Below the pieces are notes generated by a model. That model had not been told where the DNA came from and did no database searches. It saw nothing but the letters and a program-made list of their open reading frames with translations. Positions 51,631 through 60,362 of a stretch of DNA of 64,000 nucleotides are shown one piece after another. Positions within the stretch are counted from its first letter, which is position 1, and each line of letters begins with the position of its first letter. The position numbers were made by a program, and so were the translations under genes. This DNA comes from an uncultured Ruminococcus sp. (GTDB taxonomy: Bacteria; Bacillota; Clostridia; Lachnospirales; Lachnospiraceae), in the NCBI GenBank assembly GCA_904377845.1, contig CAJFGR010000003.1, forward strand, positions 62,001-126,000. The letters run 5' to 3'.

Positions 51631-52383
51631 ATGTCAGCTGACACCAGAAAAAAGGCAATATTATTTGATGTGGATGATACATTGTATGATCAGACAGTAC
51701 CGTTTAAAGAAGCATACAGGGAATATTTCGGCGCAGATCCTGCCGTGCCGGCGGATGTGATTTATCCTGTTACAAGAAAATACAGTGATCAGGTGTACTC
51801 CCGGGCGATGGCGGGTCAGATTACAATGGAAGATATGTATATTTACAGAGTGCAGAAAGCATTTGAAGAATTCGGTATCAGTATTACGGACGCGCAGGCA
51901 CTTGAGTTTCAGACGATCTATGCAGACCGTCAGCGGCATATCCATATGTCGGAGCAGATGGAGGCGATTCTTGATTATTGTAAAGGGAAAGTGGAGCTGG
52001 GGATCATCACGAACGGTCCTTCAAAGCATCAGTGGAATAAGGTGAAAAGCTTACAGGCAGAGAGATGGATTCCGCATGAAAATATAGTTGTGTCCGCGGA
52101 CGTGGGCGCAGAGAAGCCGGACAGGAAGATTTTCGAATATGCGGAACGCACTATGGGGCTGGAAGATGCGGAGATCTGGTTTGTCGGGGATTCGTATGAG
52201 CTGGATGTGAAGGGTGCGGTGAATGCCGGATGGAATACAGTGTGGATGAACAGGAGAAAGCGGAAAGCACCGGAGGGAGCGATGATGGCGGAGCATGAGC
52301 ACGGAGGCAGAATAGCCGGCGTGGAGACAGAGGAGGCACTTTTTGGTTTTGTCAGAATGATTCTTGAAGGTGACGCGAGATAA
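51631..52383 (+). CDS. HAD family hydrolase
   Basis: A 250-residue HAD phosphatase. Motif I FDVDDTLYDQ is at about residues 11-20, motif II ITNGP, motif III a Lys within GAEKPDRKIF, and motif IV IWFVGDSYELDVKGA. A helical cap occupies about 22-90. It resembles the YjjG/pyrimidine 5'-nucleotidase group, but the substrate is not determinable. ATG 51631 follows GGGAGGAAATTA. Followed by a terminator. Confidence 0.88.
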   Translation: MSADTRKKAILFDVDDTLYDQTVPFKEAYREYFGADPAVPADVIYPVTRKYSDQVYSRAMAGQITMEDMYIYRVQKAFEEFGISITDAQALEFQTIYADRQRHIHMSEQMEAILDYCKGKVELGIITNGPSKHQWNKVKSLQAERWIPHENIVVSADVGAEKPDRKIFEYAERTMGLEDAEIWFVGDSYELDVKGAVNAGWNTVWMNRRKRKAPEGAMMAEHEHGGRIAGVETEEALFGFVRMILEGDAR

Positions 52384-52439
52384 AATTTGCGGTTATAAAA
52401 AGAAAAACAGGAGATGGACAACTCATCCCGTATTTTTGG

Positions 52440-52482
52440 ACTCACTTTTTGTTAAGGTAAGTATAACAAAAAGTGAGTTTTT
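52440..52482 (+). terminator. Terminator after the HAD hydrolase gene
   Basis: ACTCACTTTTTGTTA pairs with TAACAAAAAGTGAGT (15 bp) around AGGTAAGTA and is followed by TTTTT. Confidence 0.9.
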
Positions 52483-52518
52483 CCATGCCCGGAATTTGGG
52501 GCGGAAAGGATGAGTGTT

Positions 52519-52878
52519 ATGAAAGAAATCAGTTTGACAATTACGGGAATGAGACATTATTACGGCAGCAGGATAATTCACGTGGGGGATATTCTCCGCT
52601 GTAAGAAAGAACCTGAAAACGAGTATGACGCGGAGGCAATTCAGGTACTGCTTCCGGTATACGGTAAGATCGGGTATATCGCGAACAGCCCGTATACTGT
52701 AGCCAAGGGTACATTAAGTGCCGGACGGGCGTATGATCAGGTTAAGAAAAAGTTCTATGTTCGTGTGCTCTATATTTGTACGAATCAGATTATCTGTAAA
52801 GTGGAAGAGGGGAAGAAAGAAGAACTGGAGAGCAGGATCAGCAGACAGCTTCAGGCAGTCGACGATACTGAGTTTTAA
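52519..52878 (+). CDS. HIRAN domain protein
   Basis: A 119-residue protein that is almost all HIRAN domain (about 4-85): LTITGMRHYYGSRIIHVGD, CKKEPENEYDAEAIQV and GKIGYIANSPYTVAKGT. HIRAN domains bind free 3' DNA ends in HLTF/Rad5-type helicases, and stand-alone bacterial forms occur near repair or defence genes. ATG 52519 is preferred to the 52510 ATG because GGAAAGG abuts the latter and is 9 nt from the former. Separated by 52 nt from the WYL regulator. Confidence 0.85.
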   Translation: MKEISLTITGMRHYYGSRIIHVGDILRCKKEPENEYDAEAIQVLLPVYGKIGYIANSPYTVAKGTLSAGRAYDQVKKKFYVRVLYICTNQIICKVEEGKKEELESRISRQLQAVDDTEF

Positions 52879-52930
52879 GAACGTGCTGCATATGCTACAA
52901 TGGTTTTATAAAGTTAAAGGAGATTAAGCC

Positions 52931-53923
52931 ATGGTCAAATCATACAGCCAGAAGTTAAGAGTGCTATACGTGATGCAGATTCTGCTGAAATATTCAGATG
53001 AGGAACATCCGGTATCCCAGACGGAAATATCAGAAAGACTTCATGCATACGGTATACAGGCAGATCGCAAAAGTATTTATGATGATATTAAGGTCTTAAA
53101 TGAGTTCGGGCTGGGGATAGAAAACCGCAGGTCAAAGCCATCGGGATTTTATGTGGCAGAGAGAAGTTTTGAACTGCCGGAGCTGAAACTGCTGGTAGAT
53201 GCGGTTCAGTCATCAAAATTCATTACAGCGAAGAAATCAAATGAATTGATCCGAAAGCTGGAAGAACTGGCAAGTGTACACGAGGCGAAGAATCTGCAGA
53301 GACAGGTGTATGTGGGAAACCGTATCAAGACTATGAACGAAAGTATTTACTATAATGTGGACGAAATTCATCAGGCAATTTCTCAGAACAGGCTGATACG
53401 GTTTCATTATTATGAATGGACACCTGAAAAGGAAATGCATCTGCGCAGGAACGGTAAAGCTTATGAAATCAGTCCGTGGGGCTTGTCGTGGGATGATGAA
53501 AATTATTATATGGTCGGTTATGACAGCGATGCAGAAATGATAAAACATTTCCGGGTGGATAAAATGCTGGATATAATCATAACGGATCAGCCTAGAAGAG
53601 GGAAAGACCGTTTTGAAAAATTCGATCTTGCAAATTATGCTAAGAAAGTGTTTGGTATGTTCAGCGGAGAAGAGCGTACTGTGAAGATGCTTTGTGAGAA
53701 TAATCTGGCAGGTGCTATGATTGACCGATTTGGAAGGGATGTTATGATACATCCTTCCGATGAGAGGCATTTTATCGTGAGTGCTGCAGTGAATGTGAGT
53801 CCTCAGTTTTTCGGGTGGCTTGTTGCCTTGGGAAAAGGTGTTGTGATAGAGAGCCCGGAAGATGTGAAAGAGGAGTTTAAGGAATGGATGGGAGAAGTTA
53901 TGAGAGAGTATGAGAACGTATAA
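52931..53923 (+). CDS. WYL domain transcriptional regulator
   Basis: A 330-residue regulator. N-terminal winged helix (about 5-75: LRVLYVMQILLKYSDEEHPVS, ADRKSIYDDIKVLNEFG). WYL domain about 135-225 with RLIRFHYYEWTPEK, ISPWGLSWDDENYYMVGYDS and the basic FRVDKM segment. A C-terminal WCX domain (about 235-325) follows. WYL regulators sense nucleic acids or nucleotides and often control phage-defence islands or DNA-damage genes. ATG 52931 follows AAAGGAGATTAAGCC. Its 3' end overlaps an hsdR remnant by 14 nt. Confidence 0.92.
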   Translation: MVKSYSQKLRVLYVMQILLKYSDEEHPVSQTEISERLHAYGIQADRKSIYDDIKVLNEFGLGIENRRSKPSGFYVAERSFELPELKLLVDAVQSSKFITAKKSNELIRKLEELASVHEAKNLQRQVYVGNRIKTMNESIYYNVDEIHQAISQNRLIRFHYYEWTPEKEMHLRRNGKAYEISPWGLSWDDENYYMVGYDSDAEMIKHFRVDKMLDIIITDQPRRGKDRFEKFDLANYAKKVFGMFSGEERTVKMLCENNLAGAMIDRFGRDVMIHPSDERHFIVSAAVNVSPQFFGWLVALGKGVVIESPEDVKEEFKEWMGEVMREYENV

Positions 53924-54728
53924 GTCAAGTGCAGTACGTTTTGATGCTTTAATGTATGGTATTAAACTGGCTTATCTTGCAGGAAAGAAGTATAGAAAAG
54001 CCAGAACAGATCTGATGAAGAAGGTTGACGCAATAGCCGGCGTGGCGAATATTCCGGAAATTATGGTGCAGTCAGAATTAATTAATAAAATTCTTCATAC
54101 AGACTATCTTGATAATGCCGGGATTGTTGAATTTGAAAATATCCGTGAAAGTCTAAGAAGTCTGATGAAGTATATTCCTAAAAGAGTTTTGCGATACGAT
54201 ACAAACTTTGAGGATGATGTTTTATCTGTCGAGTGGAAGGAATCAGAATTGGAGAATGATGATCTGAAGAATTATAAGGCAAAAGCAGAATTCTATATTC
54301 GTCAGCACCAGGACAATATTGCAATTGCAAAATTAAAACATAATAAACCATTATCCCAGACGGACATAGAGTCTCTGGAACAGATACTGTGGAGTGATTT
54401 AGGAACAAAAGATGATTATGAAGCAGAATATGGAAGCAAGCCATTAGGAGAATTTGTCAGGGAGATTGTAGGACTTGATATGAATGCAGCCAAAGAGGCA
54501 TTTTCGGAATATCTTTATAATACCGATTTGGACAGCAGTCAGATTTATTTTGTCAATCAAATTGTAGAGTATATTGTACACAATGGCCTGATGAAGGATC
54601 TTTCTGTGCTGCAGGAAGCGCCCTTTACGGATCGGGGAAGTGTTGTTAAGATTTTTACAGATATGAATGTCTGGATGGGGATTAGGAAAGTGATAGATTC
54701 GATTAATGAGAATGCGATGGTGGCATAA
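53910..54728 (+). pseudogene. hsdR: C-terminal remnant of type I restriction subunit HsdR
   Basis: A 272-residue frame that is entirely C-terminal HsdR domain (EcoEI_R_C type): RFDALMYGIKLAYLAGKKY, KVDAIAGVANIPEIM, NFEDDVLSVEWKESELEND, LGTKDDYEAEYGSKPLGEFV, REIVGLDMNAAKEAFSEYL and VNQIVEYIVHNGLMKDLSVL. It ends with the family's TDRGSV...WMGIRKVIDSINENA. Full HsdR is about 900-1100 residues; the nuclease and helicase parts are absent, and no hsdM or hsdS lies nearby. The frame begins at the WYL stop, so a deletion joined the two. ATG 53910 has only a weak RBS; it may be expressed at a low level or not at all. Confidence 0.85.
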
Positions 54729-54758
54729 GTAAACTTGATATACATTAGGGGAGGAAAA

Positions 54759-55010
54759 ATGGAAACACTGTTGGTAGGTAATATGGTCATGATTTTATTT
54801 TGGATTTTTATGACCCTTATTGCGAATGATGCAGAAAAGTATAAAGTTATTGTTTTGCTATATATCATTACTTATCTTGTCAATATATTAAAATTTGAAT
54901 ACAGAAATTTTGAAAAGATTTATTTTACAATTACAGGATTAAAAAAGAGCATAACGTTGTGGTTATCGTACGAAGGAGGCCTCCTATGTTTCACAGAAAG
55001 AAAAAACTAA
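54759..55010 (+). CDS. Small AT-rich membrane protein, unknown
   Basis: An 83-residue protein with two hydrophobic segments (about 6-24 and 31-47), then a polar tail. ATG 54759 follows GGGGAGGAAAA, a strong RBS. Base composition is noticeably more AT-rich than in flanking genes, as in the hsdR remnant, so it probably belongs to the same acquired patch. The last eight codons overlap the start of the next gene, which suggests that the natural C-terminus may have been lost at a junction. I do not recognise a family. Confidence 0.55.
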   Translation: METLLVGNMVMILFWIFMTLIANDAEKYKVIVLLYIITYLVNILKFEYRNFEKIYFTITGLKKSITLWLSYEGGLLCFTERKN

Positions 55011-55207
55011 CCCCATCCAAAACTTACGACCCCGCCCGCCAGCGTCCTGCCCTCCGCTGCAGCATCTGCACCGGAGAGCAGGTTGCCGGCTTCAAGAATC
55101 TTTCTGACGGGAAATTCGAGGAAGTCATGCTGATCCGGAATGAGTCTGAACTTCAGGATTTTCGTGAACAGTACGGGATTACGGAAAATATCGAAAAAAT
55201 TTACTGA
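54986..55207 (+). CDS. Conserved small protein with a CSIC motif
   Basis: A 73-residue basic N-terminus (MFHRKKKLTPSKTYDP) is followed by QRPALRCSICTGEQVAGFK, then LSDGKFEEVMLIRNESELQDF and REQYGITENIEKIY. The Cys-x-x-Cys pair and the EQVAGFK segment recur in a Lachnospiraceae family that is often misnamed; function unknown. ATG 54986 follows GAAGGAGG. It lies 53 nt before the MrfA-like helicase gene and could be cotranscribed with it. Confidence 0.75.
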   Translation: MFHRKKKLTPSKTYDPARQRPALRCSICTGEQVAGFKNLSDGKFEEVMLIRNESELQDFREQYGITENIEKIY

Positions 55208-55260
55208 CTACAGACAGGGTTGACAACACAGGTAAGACATATGCAACAAAGGAGTTTACT

Positions 55261-58068
55261 ATGAGGGATTATCAGGAACATAACGCGAAGGACATCCGGG
55301 ACTTGACCATATATACGAAGACTATACCGGCGCATCCGGCGGCTTTTGCAGACTTTCCGGCTGCAATCCATCCGGACATCCGTACATATCTGACATCTCA
55401 TAATATCCCCCGTTTGTATACCCATCAGGCAGAGATGTTCGACAAAGCGCAGTCTGGTGAGAATGTGGTGATCACTACCTCAACAGCCAGCGGGAAGACA
55501 CTGAGCTTCCTGCTCCCGGTGCTGCAGGCGGTTCTGGACAATCCGCTTACCAGAGCGATATTTGTCTATCCGACGAAAGCGCTTGCGGCGGATCAGTACA
55601 GGGCGCTTCAGCCGGTTCTTGAGTACTTTGGAGAAGGAAGGATTTCGGCGGGTGTCTATGACGGCGATACGATGCAGGCGGAGCGCAGCCGGATCCGAAT
55701 GAGCGCGAATATTATTCTGACCAACCCGGAGATGCTGAATGCGGCGTTCCTGCCGAATCACAGCAAATACGGGTTTGATTTTATTTTTACGAATCTGAAA
55801 TATGTCGTGATCGATGAGCTGCACAGCTACAGAGGAGCGTTCGGCGCTCATCTGGCGAATATCTTCCGCAGGATGAAACGTGTGTGCGCTTATTACAGCT
55901 CGAAACCGCAGTTTCTGTGCAGTTCGGCTACGATTGCGAACCCGTTGGAACTCTCCGAGCGAATCTGCGGGGAGAAATTTGTGTTGATCGACAGGGACGG
56001 ATCGGCTTCACCGGAGAAGGAGTACCGGATCATACAGCCGCCGGAGATCAAGGGGAAGAACGACAAGATCTATGGCAGGCGGTCCGCGTCGTCTGTCGCG
56101 GCAGATCTGATTCCCAGGCTTGTGGAAGAGGACCGGCATTTTATTGCGTTTGGCAGGAGCCGGAGAAATGTAGAGGTTATCCTAAAGGAATCCCGGGACA
56201 AGCTGGATGCGGCTGGATTTTTAAGCGGGGTAGACAGCGGGAAGATCGCAGGATACCGCGGCGGATACACACCGATGGAGAGGCGGGAAATCGAGCGGAA
56301 GATGACGGATGGCGAACTCTCGGGACTTGTCTCTACGAACGCGCTGGAGCTGGGCATCGATATCGGCAGTCTGGATTCCACGGTGATCGTCGGCTACCCG
56401 GGGACGAGAGCTTCTTTCTGGCAGCAGAGCGGGCGCGCCGGAAGGAGCAGCGGAAGCGGGGGACGCAGGGCGGACAGCAGTGAAAACTACACTGGAAACT
56501 ATATTGAAAACAGCAGGGACAAAGAGACGAAGAAATGTGTCAACTTTCTGATTTTGGAGAATCAGCCTTTTGACCAGTATATTGCCATTGACCCGGAATG
56601 GCTGTTCTCGCGGGCAAGTGAAAATGCCATTGTAGATCCGGATAACCTGCTGATCGAGCTGGCACACATCCGGGCGGCGGCAGCGGAGATGCCGCTGTCC
56701 CTGGATGACGCCGCGCTGTTCCCGGATCTGGGCGAGGTGATTCCTGTGCTTATGTCTGCGGACGAAGTGAAGAGTCTTGCAGGGAGGTTCGCGTGGGCGG
56801 GACCTGCATTTCCGGCAGGAGACTACAGCCTGAGAAATATGGACAAGACCCGGTTCAAGCTGATCGTGAAAGACGATGTGGAGTTTGTGGACGGGCGGAG
56901 ACAGGCGAAAGGGGCCGGCAGAGAAGTGACGGAGATGGACGAATCCCAGGCGTATCATGAACTGCATCCGGGGGCGGTGTATATGCATGAGGGCGTGCTT
57001 TATGAGGTGCTGAAGCTTGATCTGGTCAGCAGGACGGCGGAGGCGGTTCCGTTTGACGGAAATTATTATACCGTTCCGTCCGGAACAGAAGAGACTCGGA
57101 TCCTGCAGACATTTCAGGAAGAGGACATGGGGCGGACGCAGATCCATTTCGGAGATATTAACGTAAATGAAGTGATTTCCATGTACAAGAAACTGCAGTT
57201 CCACAATCACCAGAATCTGGGGTATGTGGAACTGACGCAGCCCCTTCAGAAATCGTATGACACGGAGAGTACATGGATTGATATTCCCCGAAATGTAGCG
57301 GATGTTTACCGCAGCCTGCTCGTCCCGAACCATATGGGAGAACTGGTATTGAACGACCATTTTGAAGGGCTGTGTTATGCGGTGAAAAACGCGGCAATGA
57401 TGACGACCATGACCGAGCGGGATGATATCGATGCGGTGATCTCGAATAATGCAATCATACCGGACGCCCGGGAGGAACAGGTAGTCTCCCTTTATATCTA
57501 TGATAAATATGAGGGAGGCCTGGGATATTCAGAAAAGATTTATGAACTGGTGCCGCAGATCATTGACAATGCCATCCGTATGGTGGAGGGCTGTTCCTGT
57601 GAGAGCGGCTGCCCGGCCTGCGTGGGAGATTATAATCTGGACAAGAAGATGGTGCTGTGGGGTCTTAAGAATCTGCTTCAGGAGAGCGAACCGCCGGAGT
57701 TTGAAGGAAAGCAGATTGAGGAATCACGTCCGTTTATTCAGAAAGGTTTTTCTTTCTATAGACTTCCGCTGGAGTGGAGCGCGTTTTGCGACAGTGTTGT
57801 GCGGAACGGGGAGAGCGGAGGCGCATTCCTGCGGACGGTGGAGCAGGTCGAAGTGAACGGGCATCGGCTGATCCTGACCGTGGGCAGTTCATTCTATGAG
57901 GGATGGCTCATGGATCCTGACAATATGCGGGGACTTGAGAATACAGTCCGGTACCATGCGGTCTGCCCGGCGGATATGCGGATCGAGGTGCGGGTCGCGG
58001 AAAATCGGGAGAGAACGGACAAGATAAAAGGAAAATTGAGACGCAGATATGAGGATAAACTTTCATGA
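55261..58068 (+). CDS. DEAD/DEAH-box helicase with DUF1998 zinc domain (MrfA-like)
   Basis: A 935-residue superfamily 2 helicase. Motif I TASGKT is at 75-80, motif II DELH at 185-188, motif III SSATIANP, and motif VI QQSGRAGRSS. The C-terminal DUF1998 region has a zinc cluster CSCESGCPAC (C778, C780, C784, C787). MrfA of Bacillus repairs mitomycin C damage, and relatives occur widely in Firmicutes. It is about 180 residues longer than B. subtilis MrfA, with the extra sequence at the C-terminus and in a Ser/Gly/Arg-rich insert after motif VI (about 400-425). The uvrD-like gene overlaps its stop (ATGA). ATG 55261 follows AAAGGAG. Confidence 0.9.
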   Translation: MRDYQEHNAKDIRDLTIYTKTIPAHPAAFADFPAAIHPDIRTYLTSHNIPRLYTHQAEMFDKAQSGENVVITTSTASGKTLSFLLPVLQAVLDNPLTRAIFVYPTKALAADQYRALQPVLEYFGEGRISAGVYDGDTMQAERSRIRMSANIILTNPEMLNAAFLPNHSKYGFDFIFTNLKYVVIDELHSYRGAFGAHLANIFRRMKRVCAYYSSKPQFLCSSATIANPLELSERICGEKFVLIDRDGSASPEKEYRIIQPPEIKGKNDKIYGRRSASSVAADLIPRLVEEDRHFIAFGRSRRNVEVILKESRDKLDAAGFLSGVDSGKIAGYRGGYTPMERREIERKMTDGELSGLVSTNALELGIDIGSLDSTVIVGYPGTRASFWQQSGRAGRSSGSGGRRADSSENYTGNYIENSRDKETKKCVNFLILENQPFDQYIAIDPEWLFSRASENAIVDPDNLLIELAHIRAAAAEMPLSLDDAALFPDLGEVIPVLMSADEVKSLAGRFAWAGPAFPAGDYSLRNMDKTRFKLIVKDDVEFVDGRRQAKGAGREVTEMDESQAYHELHPGAVYMHEGVLYEVLKLDLVSRTAEAVPFDGNYYTVPSGTEETRILQTFQEEDMGRTQIHFGDINVNEVISMYKKLQFHNHQNLGYVELTQPLQKSYDTESTWIDIPRNVADVYRSLLVPNHMGELVLNDHFEGLCYAVKNAAMMTTMTERDDIDAVISNNAIIPDAREEQVVSLYIYDKYEGGLGYSEKIYELVPQIIDNAIRMVEGCSCESGCPACVGDYNLDKKMVLWGLKNLLQESEPPEFEGKQIEESRPFIQKGFSFYRLPLEWSAFCDSVVRNGESGGAFLRTVEQVEVNGHRLILTVGSSFYEGWLMDPDNMRGLENTVRYHAVCPADMRIEVRVAENRERTDKIKGKLRRRYEDKLS

Positions 58069-60230
58069 ATGAACAGTTAAATGGGTTTCAGCAGACAGAG
58101 GAGTTTCAGAATCTGAACGAATATCAGAAGGCAGCGGTTCTCGATGAGAGTCCGGCGTGTGTGGTGAACGCCAATGTGGGCAGCGGGAAGACGACCGTGC
58201 TTATCGGGAAGATCATGTACCTGTATCTAGATAGAAAGATACCACTTGAGAAAATGGCCGTGCTGACTTTCACAAACAAGGCGGCGGACGAGATCGTGGA
58301 ACGGCTGCGGAAGATAAAGCCGGATATTACGTCGGAGCAGGTGCAGGGCTTCGGGACATTTCACAGTGTGGCTCTCAGGATGCTCAAAAGCAGTCTTCCG
58401 GTGGAAAAAGCCGGATGGACGAAAGAATTTACTGTCATGGATCCGGACGAGGAGACAGATCTGGCGCTGGAACTCATTGCGGAACATGGTCTTAAGGTCA
58501 AGTATAAGAACCGACTGAAAAAGCGGCTGGAGCAGGAGTATCAGAACTGGCTGTCAGGAAAAGAGGAGAGCCGGTACAGGGACGACCTGTTCCGGCTCTA
58601 TCCGCTTCTGGCAGAAGAAAAAAAGAAACAGAATAAAATGTCATTTGCCGATTTGCTGAGAGTGAGCACGGATCTGCTGCGGACGGAGATAAGGAAGGAG
58701 CAGTCCTGCGAAGAGAACAATAACGGAAGAATCCATCCGGCATGGATCCTTGTGGATGAAGTGCAGGACAGCGATGTGCTGCAGCTTGAATTTCTGGAAG
58801 CTCTGAGGGGAGAAAGTGCGAAGATTTTCGCCGTGGGAGATCCCAATCAGGTCATCTACAGCTGGCGGGGAACGGGCGACAATATGTTCTTCCTGATCAA
58901 GCACCGGTTCGGGGCGAAAGAACTGACGCTTCCGGTAAACTACCGGTCCAATGCGTCCATCCTTACAGCGGCAAACCGCTTTCTGCAGTTCGGAAACAGG
59001 ATTCAGGGAACGCGGAATGAAGAGCGCAGGATTGTGGTGCGGAATTATTATGACCCGTTTCAGGAGGCAGAATATCTTGCAGAGAGGATACAGACGCTCC
59101 ATAGAAACGGAAAGAGTTATGGGGAGATCGCTGTATTTTACAGGCTGCAGAGCCAGTCCGAGATACTGGAAAAGGTATTTGCCAGACATGGCATTCCGTA
59201 TGAGCTGTCAGTGAAAAAGACATTGAAGGATATCCCGGTGCTGAACTGGCTGATAAAGGTGCTGCGGGTGTCAGTCAATCCCTCTGATACACAGATGGCA
59301 GCGGCAGTTCTCAAAGACCCGGTGTACGGCGGGAAAAACCTGTCCTGCCGCATGGAGAGATTCACGGAAGACATCGGAAAACGCCCGGCCGTAACCGCCG
59401 GAGAGCTTTTTGCATACTTTGAACTGAGGGATGCGCTTCATCCATCGTCCGCCGGATATGCGGAAGACGAGCGTCTTGTAATGGATTTTCTGGAGAAAAT
59501 GTGTACATCCTGTAATAAGGAGGCACAAAGCAGCGGCGGAAACTTTACCGGGGCAGTCCGTGAGTTTGTTAACAGCTCGGCTCTTTACGGGATGAAAACA
59601 GATGCAGGCGAAAAGACTCCCGGGAATATGTCCGCGCATGAAGTGGCAGGGGCAGACACGGACGGAGGAGAACGGACGGCAGCGACGGGCAGAGTGAAGC
59701 TGATGACACTTCACGCTTCGAAAGGTCTGGAGTTTGATACAGTATTTATCATTGGAGTTAATCAGGGACTTATTCCTCTCAGATGTAAGAATTTCGAGCA
59801 GGAGGAAGAGGAACGGCGTCTGTTCTTTGTCGGAATCACACGGGCCGAGAATGATCTGGAACTTTCCTGGTATACAAATCCCGGGGAACGTGGAGTTATA
59901 GGAGAACCGGGCCGGTATCTGCGCATGATCCCGGAACAGCTTCTGGATTATGGGAATACAGGAAAACAGGAGAGTGTGAGGTCCGGAGCGGGCACGGACG
60001 GAGCAGGGAGAAAGAGTGATCTCCGGCAGCTGCGAAGACAGGTGCAGGATCAGATCCGCCTGAAACGGGAAGCCGCTCAAAAGCCGGAGATCGTCCGGGT
60101 GAGACACCGGAAATATGGCGAGGGCATCTTAGTATCAGAAGATGAAATGATGATGGAGGCCAAGTTTGAAGGATATGGCAGAAAACAGTTCCTAAAGGCT
60201 TTTGGTGAGATAGAAATATTACACAGCTAA
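58065..60230 (+). CDS. UvrD/PcrA-like ATP-dependent DNA helicase
   Basis: A 721-residue superfamily 1A helicase. Walker A NVGSGKTT (about 36-43) follows the Q motif NEYQKAAV; motif II is LVDEVQDSD; motif III GDPNQVIYSWRGTGDNMF; motif V LMTLHASKGLEFDTVFI; and motif VI VGITRAENDLELSW. A short C-terminal Tudor-like end (VRHRKYGEGILVSED) matches the PcrA tail. ATPase residues are complete. The overlap with the MrfA-like gene suggests that the two helicases work in one repair process. The housekeeping pcrA is probably elsewhere, as the motif II variant DEVQDSD is atypical. Confidence 0.92.
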   Translation: MNEQLNGFQQTEEFQNLNEYQKAAVLDESPACVVNANVGSGKTTVLIGKIMYLYLDRKIPLEKMAVLTFTNKAADEIVERLRKIKPDITSEQVQGFGTFHSVALRMLKSSLPVEKAGWTKEFTVMDPDEETDLALELIAEHGLKVKYKNRLKKRLEQEYQNWLSGKEESRYRDDLFRLYPLLAEEKKKQNKMSFADLLRVSTDLLRTEIRKEQSCEENNNGRIHPAWILVDEVQDSDVLQLEFLEALRGESAKIFAVGDPNQVIYSWRGTGDNMFFLIKHRFGAKELTLPVNYRSNASILTAANRFLQFGNRIQGTRNEERRIVVRNYYDPFQEAEYLAERIQTLHRNGKSYGEIAVFYRLQSQSEILEKVFARHGIPYELSVKKTLKDIPVLNWLIKVLRVSVNPSDTQMAAAVLKDPVYGGKNLSCRMERFTEDIGKRPAVTAGELFAYFELRDALHPSSAGYAEDERLVMDFLEKMCTSCNKEAQSSGGNFTGAVREFVNSSALYGMKTDAGEKTPGNMSAHEVAGADTDGGERTAATGRVKLMTLHASKGLEFDTVFIIGVNQGLIPLRCKNFEQEEEERRLFFVGITRAENDLELSWYTNPGERGVIGEPGRYLRMIPEQLLDYGNTGKQESVRSGAGTDGAGRKSDLRQLRRQVQDQIRLKREAAQKPEIVRVRHRKYGEGILVSEDEMMMEAKFEGYGRKQFLKAFGEIEILHS

Positions 60231-60267
60231 GAAGTCGCAAAGAAATGTTCAAAACAGCATTCTTAAA

Positions 60268-60296
60268 TTGAATCTTCCATATGTCTGTGTTAAGAT
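60268..60296 (+). promoter_or_regulatory. Promoter of the ktrB-ktrA genes
   Basis: TTGAAT (60268-60273) and TAAGAT (60291-60296) with a 17-bp spacer. The leader then has GGGCGG-GGAAAGATAT-CCGCCC (about 60311-60332). Confidence 0.7.
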
Positions 60297-60362
60297 AGCA
60301 GTGCGCAGAGGGCGGGGAAAGATATCCGCCCGAATGCAGGGACATATGTTTAGGAGGACATT

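Noticed and set aside
56221..57360. A 379-codon antisense frame within the MrfA-like helicase gene
   Set aside because: It is the complement of a well-supported helicase with full motifs; long antisense frames are common at this GC content.
60231..60362. c-di-AMP (ydaO-type) riboswitch before ktrB
   Set aside because: The conserved ydaO core segments are not seen; only a simple GC-rich hairpin is present.
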